Program-made: the position numbers and the translations under genes
Shown: piece by piece, positions 37,901-44,196 of the stretch
Layout of the letters: each line of letters starts with the position of its first letter
Position numbering within the stretch: position 1 is the first letter of the stretch
Assembly (NCBI GenBank): GCA_004211905.1
Contig: SHBP01000005.1
Span: 84,326-148,325 of the forward strand
Direction of reading: 5' to 3'
Origin: SAR92 clade bacterium
GTDB lineage: Bacteria; Pseudomonadota; Gammaproteobacteria; Pseudomonadales; Porticoccaceae
Length of the DNA stretch: 64,000 nt
Notes under the pieces: model-generated
Told to the model about the DNA's origin: nothing
What the model saw: only the letters and a program-made list of their open reading frames with translations
Databases searched by the model: none

Positions 37901-39122
37901 TGAAGTGAGTGTCCCGCAATTGATCAATGGAGTTGCGTATCAAGTTCGAGTGATCGCTTTTGCAGCAAATAATAAGTACGGAAATTATATGACATTATCT
38001 AGTACGTACACTCCAGATGTTGATTCTGATGGAGATGGCGTAAGTGATAGTGCCGATGCTTTCCCTACAGATGCGACTGAAACAGTTGATACTGATGGTG
38101 ACGGTATTGGTAACAATGCTGATACCGATGATGACAACGATGGACTTTCAGATGTCGATGAGGGTGAGCTGGGTACTGACCCACTTTTAATTGATACTGA
38201 TAGTGATGGTGTGAATGATCTTGAAGATGAGTACCCTCTGGACCTTAATGAGTCTGCCGATACTGATGGTGACGGGGTGGGAGATAACTCTGACTGGGCA
38301 CCTAACGATAGCACTGAATCTGCTGACACTGATGGCGATGGGGTAGGGGATAACGCCGATGCTTTCCCAACAGATGCGACCGAAACGCTCGACACTGACG
38401 GGGATGGTGTGGGAGATAACACTGACTGGGCGCCTAACAATAGCGCTGAATCTGCCGACACTGATGGCGATGGGGTAGGCGACAATGCAGATGCTTTTCC
38501 AACAGATGCGACCGAAACGCTTGATACTGACGGCGATGGCGTTGGTAATAACAACGATAATGACGACGATGGTGACGGTGTTGTGGATAGCGATGATCCG
38601 TTTCCGTTGAATGGGGAATATAGCGCCGATTCTGATGGTGACGGTATGCCAGATGCCTGGGAAACAAATTATGGATTAGATCCAAATGATCCCTCTGATG
38701 CATCAAGTGACATAGATAACGACGGTATTTCCGCGCTAGATGAATTCTTAGGAGGCACGATACCTTCGGGCTCAGTCGATTTGGATGGTAATGATAATTA
38801 TGATGCTTTAACTGATGGACTTTTACTATTGAGAGGGATGTTTGGTCTTGATGGAGATGCTTTGATCACTGGAACAGTCGCATCTGATGCAACCTATACA
38901 TTGGCAGAGGATATTGAGACGCGTATCGCTAATCTTGGTGATCTTGTTGACATTGATGGTAACGGGCAGATAGATGCTCTTACAGATGGTTTGCTTACTC
39001 TACGTTATCTATTCGGTTTAGAGGGTGATACTTTAATTACTGGGGTGGTGGCCTCTGACGCGACAAGAACTTCTGCAGAAGAAATTGAGGCACACCTAGA
39101 GACCTTGGTGCCAGATTTGTAA
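34995..39122 (+). CDS. Large secreted glycoside-hydrolase-like protein with TSP3 repeats and dockerin-like tail
   Basis: The protein has 1375 residues from ATG 34995; a start at 34980 is also possible. It begins with a signal peptide (MKRIILTSLILFL, cleavage near VWA-TVTP). Residues ~45-400 look like a GH42-type TIM barrel, for example FDYGQHLRDAGY and FTQWTSQLREYG. Residues ~440-490 resemble the amidotransferase-like domain of GH42 enzymes (YDAVVLPNSRYLSDSQIEML). Two Ig/FN3-like domains follow (~705-795 and ~815-1000). From ~1008 come thrombospondin-3-like calcium repeats. Two copies of a dockerin-like module (DLDGNDNYDALTDG and DIDGNGQIDALTDG) end the protein. The catalytic residues and substrate were not identified. 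Probably secreted or surface-held. Confidence 0.8.
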   Translation: MKRIILTSLILFLTTGMVWATVTPSPSDSRTVFGPRPLFAAGGATKVIVDDFGYIDYTLTDQTRSIIQNSISDWKSQGIHYGAYYGLGGSETSAATDPAILDVAGAVNLDGTLESNFSFTRQGQLDYLLASGKLAIDLGTSYVFMDGGSPNLSNPSFDSETLSAFNSYLGETYTSAELLSLGISELTSFDYGQHLRDAGYTDSDSIYNSPPSDDLYNAWLKHMREVERTFFTQWTSQLREYGSENYDRTIYLGANRSTGSRQWANIDLFDYGIAETFLDALGWPYRNLVPVYKTIDNFDKRFWSWNFPSNTNFESGDANALGFGMPLGADEAEKLFFAETFSAGALVQNGINWVDFHRNDKRIDSIRSFLQFPTRNSSLFNLNTYGQFGILLSEIGEVEDVGSTNPSFNGASYLLSDLQWMYDVLFAAHPDRRDGSDLLTLAKLQKYDAVVLPNSRYLSDSQIEMLTAYVSAGGTLIGFGRVGDQDDSGVPRGPTRSFDDYFEQNLISELGAGKIIAFSTDIGKSYYDNAANETTKTSLRDSFTNIVDSQVSPDLSLTYTGSGSGPGESPDVFVNRFKSDDGSWIVHLVNRNMETDESGSSAQKISDLVSTEITTLLPSGYDDGSAVVSFIDADASEVTTLSYEVNGSNIVFNLPDFSLWSVVQIGSAMNSSTSIDDLPHSTPGTEGQTRTDDRDEDGEIRYVYWYWKGGNHGTVPFDVPFVATDDLGLKSISLYYRFSADRTEWSDWTLIDSTEISGKVASGNFSFDAPDGEGHYEFSSEATDSSDQVEVVTPWNEQAFGVDQTAPIPPESISSNGGQQNGFWTTDLSDLNFSWSSSSDNLSGVNQYQVSITGVNGSAIVLENIMSGETWTPNTSDLVSGNTYKFRLRVSDNGGNWNSGHDVFDLLYGESPVADVINPAVAASDSKLTISWVNPDDSNYVGARVDVRPTDEPYASWIQSGVVGKDQQGEVSVPQLINGVAYQVRVIAFAANNKYGNYMTLSSTYTPDVDSDGDGVSDSADAFPTDATETVDTDGDGIGNNADTDDDNDGLSDVDEGELGTDPLLIDTDSDGVNDLEDEYPLDLNESADTDGDGVGDNSDWAPNDSTESADTDGDGVGDNADAFPTDATETLDTDGDGVGDNTDWAPNNSAESADTDGDGVGDNADAFPTDATETLDTDGDGVGNNNDNDDDGDGVVDSDDPFPLNGEYSADSDGDGMPDAWETNYGLDPNDPSDASSDIDNDGISALDEFLGGTIPSGSVDLDGNDNYDALTDGLLLLRGMFGLDGDALITGTVASDATYTLAEDIETRIANLGDLVDIDGNGQIDALTDGLLTLRYLFGLEGDTLITGVVASDATRTSAEEIEAHLETLVPDL
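38262..38525 (+). repeat. Tandem 66-bp coding repeats arranged as two 132-bp units
   Basis: Four 22-codon repeats start at 38262, 38328, 38394 and 38460. They alternate between a TDGDGVGDNxDWAPN type and a TDGDGVGDNADAFPT type, so the real period is 132 bp in two nearly identical copies. They encode calcium-binding thrombospondin-3-like loops of the large secreted protein. Less regular copies flank them on both sides. Confidence 0.9.
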
Positions 39123-39432
39123 GAGTGATTGTTGTGGAGCCGCGATTTAAATGGCCTATTATTTTCAGCATTGTTACCAATACACGCATAATTACTGGGT
39201 AAAAACTATCGCATTTGTGTCAATATGCAATTTGGATATAAGATTCACTGTCGAAGTGGGTGGTTTTTGTTTGTGCGAACGTAATTTGTATTGGGTGTTA
39301 GATAAAATAAGTTGCAGGCAAGTGGAATAATTTTGACTATTCATAGTAAATCAATGCCTTTACTTTGGGGAGAATCCTCCGGTTATGAACCAAAATTATT
39401 ATTTGCTAGCATGTTTCAAAAGGTCTCTGGAC
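39123..39432. other. Gap between the two secreted-protein genes
   Basis: No gene, terminator or clear promoter was recognised. Just before an alternative downstream start at 39385, GGAG (39369-39372) can pair with CTCC (39377-39380), forming a small hairpin over that ribosome-binding sequence. Confidence 0.4.
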
Positions 39433-41265
39433 ATGAAATATTGGACTGTGATGTTAAAACGTATTGTTCAGCTTAAGGTTTTACTGGTGGCCTGTAATGT
39501 ATCAGTCATGGCCGCAGCTCAGGAAATATATCCTCGTGAAGATAAAATAGCGAAGCTAAGCAATAGTCATTTCTCAGAAAAAAGTTCTTTTGTGGAGTAC
39601 CAGGGAACGTTTGATCTTTCTGTTGAAAACGTAATTTTTAATAGGCAAGAAAATCGAATTAATTTTGTGATTATTGGAGATGGTTATACTGAAAATGATC
39701 TAGATAGCCAGTATAGGCCTATGGTGGAAACGACGTTAGACTATTTCTTTTACAATACAACGAAATCCAGTCCTTACCCTCGATACAAGAACTTTTTCAA
39801 CACATACCGTATAGATATCGCGAGTAATGAATCAGGAGTCGATGATCTTGAAGCGGGCATATATCGAGATACTATTTTAGGTGGGGAAAGGGGATGCACT
39901 GACTATACTATTGGAATCTGTGGGGCTGACTGGTCACTTGTTAACGCTGCATTTAGACAAGCTGAAGAATTAGAGGGCTTTGTAACCGACTGGCATTTAG
40001 TGATGCTTCATGATGATGCCTGGCATGCTGCGGCCCACTACACTCCAGAAGGACCTGTCCTCCCGATTTACTCAGCACATTATACCGGTGATGTCGGAGA
40101 TATGAGAGATGTTGCTATGCATGAGGGGGGTCATGCGTGGCACGGCTTGGCCGATGAATACGGCGGTGATCCGGGTACTTACCCCTATGCAGAACCATCT
40201 GAAATAAATGTAACCACTGACCCTCAGGGCTCAAAATGGAATCATTGGCTAGGGTTCACAATGCCCGATGGCTCACTGGTAGACGTGTATGAAGGTGGGC
40301 GATATTACGACAAGGGTATCTATAAACCGACTACAGGTAGCAAAATGAATGGCTTTGAAGGAGCTTTTAACTGTCATTCATTAAGTAATAATTGTGGCCA
40401 CAATGCAGTTGGTATTGAAAAGATTATTTTAGATATTTATGCCCTGGTAGATCCGATTGACTCGTATTTGCCAACGCAAAACGTATTGGTCGATGCTACT
40501 GAAATGTATGTTGGTGTTATCGATTCCAACGTCATAATGATCAACTGGTACATTAATGGTGAACTTGTCCAAGAAAAGGGGTCTTCAACCCTAAATCTTG
40601 TTGAATACTCGTTGCTACCTGGTAGTCATATCATCACTGCTAAAGCATGGGATGAGGTAATTGCGTTTGCTTTCTCCCTAGACACAGCTCCCCATGAGCT
40701 GGACTTGGTGCGAAGAAACTTAGATCAACTTGAGCAGAGTGTTAGTTGGAATATTACTCTCCAAGACAATGATACAGATCAGATCGCTAATATTTATGAT
40801 AACTGTCCTGAAATAGCCAACCAAGCGCAATTGAATACTGATTCTGATGGGGATGGTGATCTTTGCGATGACGACGATGACAATGACGGTTACAGCGATG
40901 ATGTCGATATATATCCTTTAAATAATTTATATTCGGCCGATAGCGATGCAGATGGTATGCCTGATGCTTGGGAAATCAAGTACGGTCTAAACCCCAATGA
41001 TGCTTCGGATGCAGCCAGTGATCAAGACAATGACGGAACAACTGCGTTAGAAGAATTCTTGGCCGGAACAAGCCCGTCAGGAGTGATCTTAGATATTGAT
41101 GGGAATGGTGAGGTTGATGCCCTTACTGATGGTTTACTTGTTTTGCGGTACTTGTTCGGTCTAGAGGGTGATCCTTTAATTAACGGTGTTGTGGCAGAGG
41201 ATGCTACAAGAACCTCAGCAGAACAGATAGAGTCTTACCTCGATGAATTGATGCCACAGCTATAA
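39433..41265 (+). CDS. Secreted M64-like metallopeptidase with TSP3-like and dockerin-like tail
   Basis: From ATG 39433 (AAAAGG about 9 bases upstream) the protein has 610 residues; an ATG at 39385 is an alternative. A signal peptide (LKVLLVACNVSVMAAA) is followed by an IgA-peptidase-M64-type domain: INFVIIGDGYTENDL, DWHLVMLHDDAWHAAAHY, and zinc-binding HEGGH (230-234) in MHEGGHAWHGLADEYGG. A short beta domain, thrombospondin-3-like calcium loops (DNCPEIANQAQLNTDSDGDG) and one dockerin-like module (DIDGNGEVDALTDGLLVLR) end the protein. The tail closely resembles that of the preceding large secreted protein. Likely secreted, protein-degrading or surface-bound. Confidence 0.82.
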   Translation: MKYWTVMLKRIVQLKVLLVACNVSVMAAAQEIYPREDKIAKLSNSHFSEKSSFVEYQGTFDLSVENVIFNRQENRINFVIIGDGYTENDLDSQYRPMVETTLDYFFYNTTKSSPYPRYKNFFNTYRIDIASNESGVDDLEAGIYRDTILGGERGCTDYTIGICGADWSLVNAAFRQAEELEGFVTDWHLVMLHDDAWHAAAHYTPEGPVLPIYSAHYTGDVGDMRDVAMHEGGHAWHGLADEYGGDPGTYPYAEPSEINVTTDPQGSKWNHWLGFTMPDGSLVDVYEGGRYYDKGIYKPTTGSKMNGFEGAFNCHSLSNNCGHNAVGIEKIILDIYALVDPIDSYLPTQNVLVDATEMYVGVIDSNVIMINWYINGELVQEKGSSTLNLVEYSLLPGSHIITAKAWDEVIAFAFSLDTAPHELDLVRRNLDQLEQSVSWNITLQDNDTDQIANIYDNCPEIANQAQLNTDSDGDGDLCDDDDDNDGYSDDVDIYPLNNLYSADSDADGMPDAWEIKYGLNPNDASDAASDQDNDGTTALEEFLAGTSPSGVILDIDGNGEVDALTDGLLVLRYLFGLEGDPLINGVVAEDATRTSAEQIESYLDELMPQL

Positions 41266-41289
41266 GTTATTATTTTAGGTGAAGTTAAA

Positions 41290-41366
41290 TGGGGTGGACG
41301 ACGGGGATTGAACCCGCGACCACCGGAATCACAATCCGGGGCTCTACCAACTGAGCTACGTCCACC
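41290..41366 (-). tRNA. tRNA-His (anticodon GTG)
   Basis: The minus strand folds as a cloverleaf starting GGTGGACGTAGCTC, including the extra 5' G typical of tRNA-His. The anticodon loop has TTGTGAT with anticodon GTG, the T-arm is GGGTTCAAT, and the acceptor ends CGTCCACCCCA with CCA encoded. It is the last of three tRNAs in this transcript. Confidence 0.95.
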
Positions 41367-41401
41367 ATTAAACAGGAACAACATTGGGCTGCATCAAAAG
41401 A

Positions 41402-41478
<77 letters not shown>

Positions 41479-41498
41479 AAATTTTAAAAGCCGGAAAG

Positions 41499-41575
41499 TG
41501 GTCGGGGATGAGGGATTCGAACCCCCGACATCCTGCTCCCAAAGCAGGCGCGCTACCAGACTGCGCTAATCCCCG
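41499..41575 (-). tRNA. tRNA-Pro (anticodon TGG)
   Basis: The minus strand begins CGGGGATTAGCGCAG, has anticodon loop TTTGGGA (TGG), T-arm GGTTCGAATCC and an encoded CCA end. It is the first tRNA of the cluster. UGG-reading tRNA-Pro is a known substrate of the cmo5U34 pathway, in which the broken cmoM of this window would act. Confidence 0.95.
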
Positions 41576-41610
41576 ATTGTCTTACCAAGCGGTCTCTCTT
41601 GCGAGCGCGC

Positions 41611-41639
41611 ATAATACTGACAGAGCGTGTTTTCGTCAA
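41611..41639 (-). promoter_or_regulatory. Sigma-70 promoter of the tRNA-Pro/Arg/His cluster
   Basis: On the minus strand a TTGACG -35 (41639-41634), a 17-base spacer and a TATTAT -10 (41616-41611) lie just upstream of tRNA-Pro. A GC-rich discriminator GCGCGCTCGC follows the -10, a feature of stable-RNA promoters subject to stringent control. Confidence 0.85.
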
Positions 41640-41809
41640 TGTGAAATCACAACTTCAGACAAGAATATCAGAGAGTTTTTTCAGATGTTGATCAATCGTA
41701 CGCGATTAGATGAAATATTGTGTTTATAATTCCATCCTCAATTACCAATTATGAAGTTCAAATGGTTATGTTACACGCCTAACAAGAACAAATGTTGGAG
41801 CCCATGTAA

Positions 41810-42463
41810 GTGCAAACTGTCCTCTCAAATAACATTTATTGTCCATTATGTTGCAATGGTAATTTAGCAGATTATCACTGCGATAAGCATCGTTATTATT
41901 TGCAGTGCGAGCAGTGTCTCTTGGTCTCGGTACCACAGCAATTTCATCTTTCTTCATCGGCTGAAAAGCAGGTTTATGATCAACACCAAAACAGTCCCCA
42001 CGATATGGGATACCGTGAGTTTTTGGCTAAATTGGCGACACCCTTAATAGCGAGATTATCCAACAAAAGTCGCGGTTTAGATTTTGGCAGTGGCCCCGGC
42101 CCAACACTTTCTATAATGCTTGAAGATCAGGGGCACAGCATGAAAGTCTATGATGTTTACTACGCCAAAGATGAGACAGTATTAGGGCAATCCTATGACT
42201 TTATAACTTCCACTGAGGTTGTCGAGCACCTTGCAAACCCTAAATTGGAGCTTGAGCGTTTATGGTCATTGATTGAGCCTGGCGGGTATTTAGGGTTGAT
42301 GACTAAGCTTGTTGCCGACAAAAAGAGCTTTAGCAGTTGGCACTATAAGAATGATCCTACTCATATTGCTTTTTTCTCAAAAGACACATTCAATTATTTG
42401 GCTCAGCAGTGGGGAGCTACAGTTGAATATTTTGGTAATGATGTAATCATCTTTCAGAAATAG
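41810..42463 (+). CDS. Class I SAM methyltransferase with N-terminal zinc-ribbon-like motif
   Basis: The 217-residue protein begins with two CxxC pairs (Cys11-Cys14 and Cys33-Cys36), suggesting a small zinc ribbon. A Rossmann methyltransferase domain follows with the SAM motif LDFGSGPGPT (90-99) and TSTEVVEHLANP. The GTG start is supported by GGAG at 41797-41800. The substrate is unknown. Its last 17 bases overlap the convergent PLP-enzyme gene. Confidence 0.8.
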   Translation: MQTVLSNNIYCPLCCNGNLADYHCDKHRYYLQCEQCLLVSVPQQFHLSSSAEKQVYDQHQNSPHDMGYREFLAKLATPLIARLSNKSRGLDFGSGPGPTLSIMLEDQGHSMKVYDVYYAKDETVLGQSYDFITSTEVVEHLANPKLELERLWSLIEPGGYLGLMTKLVADKKSFSSWHYKNDPTHIAFFSKDTFNYLAQQWGATVEYFGNDVIIFQK

Positions 42464-43847
42464 CGTTTCGTGCGTCCACAAAGGCTTTCACCGAACGACT
42501 GATGTCTTGCTCACTTGTGGCCCAAGAACAGACACTGATGCGAATGACTTTTTTGCCCTTCCATATAGAGCTACCGGCCCAGCACTCTCCGCTAGCTTGA
42601 ATTGTTTCAAGGAGCTTTTGAGTCACATGATCCTCTTCACTTGGCGACACAAGCACTTGATTAAATACAACATCGTTTATAATGGAAAAACCCACGGCGT
42701 TGAGTTCCTGGGCAAATTGCACTGCACGTTCATGGAGACCGAAAACCAACGCATCGACCCCTGATTTGCCTAAATATTTAAGAGCGGCCCAGAGCTCCAC
42801 GGCACGAGCCCGACGAGACATTTCAGGGGTGTACAACATACCGTCGCGATTGTCACTGTAGCTTGAGGTTAGATAAGCCCCAGAAGCCTGCAATGCTGTT
42901 ATTAGAGCCTCTTTATCACGGCAAAGTAAGATGCCACTATCGTATGGGGTATTGAGAGTTTTGTGGCCATCAACTGACCAAGAATGTGCTTTGTGTACTC
43001 CTTTTGTTAGATGCTTTAATCGTTCCGTACCCGCGGCCCAGAGACCAAAAGCCCCATCGATATGTACCCAGGCGCCCACTGCATTGGCCTGATCGCATAT
43101 ATCGTCAAAGGGATCAAACGCGCCGGAGTTAACGTTTCCCGCCTGGAGCATCACGATACAACTGTTGTCCAGTTGAGGTATTTGTGTAGTGTCGATACGA
43201 CCCTGGTCGTCCCCTGCAACCCATTCAATGTTATCTAAACCAAAACCAAGCAGCGCCACCGCTTTAATCACGGCACCGTGAATATCTTGCCCGGCAATAA
43301 TACGTACTGGTGGGGCGCCATTGTGGCCCTGCTTATTAAAGTCCCATCCCAAATTTTGATATATACGCAATCGGGCGGCAGCTAATCCGCAGAAGATTGC
43401 TGATGAGGATCCACTGACAAAACCGGCCACAGTGGATTCTGGAAGGCCCAGTAACTGCTGCAGCCAACGTTCGCAAATCTCCTCGAGTTTTGAGGTAATA
43501 GGGGACATTACTTGGAGAGCTGTATTTTGATCCCAAAAGTCTGTTAGCCATTTGGTGGCGAGTGTTACGGGTAGGACGCCTCCGGTAACAAAGCCAAAAT
43601 AACGGCCTCCAGTATGTGCTGTTGTTGCGGGCGATCCGAGCCGGTGAAGTTGCTCGAGAATGTCGCTTGAGTTTCCGCTGTGGCTTGGCATATCTTCATT
43701 GAATTGAATAAGATCAGAGATAGCCTTATTGGAGGGGAATACATGGCGTTCAGCAATACTATTAGAATAATCGAAGGCATAGTTTTTAGCCTGCTCAAAG
43801 AGTTTTTTATTTGATTGCTCTGCATGCATTTTCTTGCTGATATCCAT
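42447..43847 (-). CDS. PLP-dependent decarboxylase (group II family)
   Basis: The 466-residue protein belongs to the group II PLP decarboxylases (amino-acid decarboxylase-like). It has YFGFVTGGVLP, GFVSGSSSAIFCGLAAAR, the PLP-contacting VHIDGAFGLW (Asp264), and the His295-Lys296 Schiff-base pair in SVDGHKTLNTPYDSG. The substrate could be an aromatic or acidic amino acid; the sequence does not decide. It overlaps the convergent methyltransferase gene by 17 bases. Confidence 0.88.
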   Translation of the reverse strand: MDISKKMHAEQSNKKLFEQAKNYAFDYSNSIAERHVFPSNKAISDLIQFNEDMPSHSGNSSDILEQLHRLGSPATTAHTGGRYFGFVTGGVLPVTLATKWLTDFWDQNTALQVMSPITSKLEEICERWLQQLLGLPESTVAGFVSGSSSAIFCGLAAARLRIYQNLGWDFNKQGHNGAPPVRIIAGQDIHGAVIKAVALLGFGLDNIEWVAGDDQGRIDTTQIPQLDNSCIVMLQAGNVNSGAFDPFDDICDQANAVGAWVHIDGAFGLWAAGTERLKHLTKGVHKAHSWSVDGHKTLNTPYDSGILLCRDKEALITALQASGAYLTSSYSDNRDGMLYTPEMSRRARAVELWAALKYLGKSGVDALVFGLHERAVQFAQELNAVGFSIINDVVFNQVLVSPSEEDHVTQKLLETIQASGECWAGSSIWKGKKVIRISVCSWATSEQDISRSVKAFVDARNAISER

Positions 43848-44196
43848 CTTTTGGTCCCTGAGTACACCGCCTTTATTGACAGATATAGTTAATCACAGAA
43901 CCTTGTCCATAGACAATGTAGGCAAAAGGGGTCAAGGTAAAAACTAAAAGGGAAGTTGCCAAATTAAGGTATGTTTTGGTCACGATACACTCACCAACAC
44001 CACAGCTAGGGACATGAAATGCTGTTGGCGAATGCACCGCGTTGTACTCTGACAACAGATTTACATCATGGTTCAGTTACTCAATAAATAATTTCTGATG
44101 AGATTAAAAAGATAGACAGTGCGATTAACAAAGTTAAACTACAGGTCCTGTCTATACACTAAATACAAGAAACAGATTACCAAGGATAGAGAAACT
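43848..44196. other. Gap between the PLP decarboxylase and fadB
   Basis: No confident gene was found. A minus-strand reading frame (43873-44055, 60 codons) has one hydrophobic segment but no clear ribosome-binding site or known relative. Near fadB, ATAGACAG (44112-44119) and CTGTCTAT (44148-44155) form an 8-base inverted repeat, and ACAGGTCCTGT (44141-44151) is palindromic. Confidence 0.4.
44141..44151. promoter_or_regulatory. Palindrome upstream of fadB, possible operator
   Basis: ACAGGTCCTGT lies 46 bases before the fadB start, inside a wider 8-base inverted repeat (44112-44155). It could bind a fatty-acid regulator, but it does not match the FadR or PsrA sites I know. Confidence 0.25.

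Noticed and set aside
37985..38706. Minus-strand frames of 189 and 90 codons opposite the calcium-repeat region
   Set aside because: They are low-complexity Ser/Pro- or His/Arg-rich shadows of the GAT/GGT-rich repeats on the + strand.
34995..39122. Cellulosome scaffold interpretation of the dockerin-like tails
   Set aside because: No cohesin domain is present in the window and the module lacks the second canonical dockerin repeat, so only a dockerin-like label is supported.
44119..44196. A 26-codon N-terminal extension of fadB
   Set aside because: It is basic, has no family similarity and overlaps the palindromic upstream region; ATG 44197 has a ribosome-binding site and gives the usual length.
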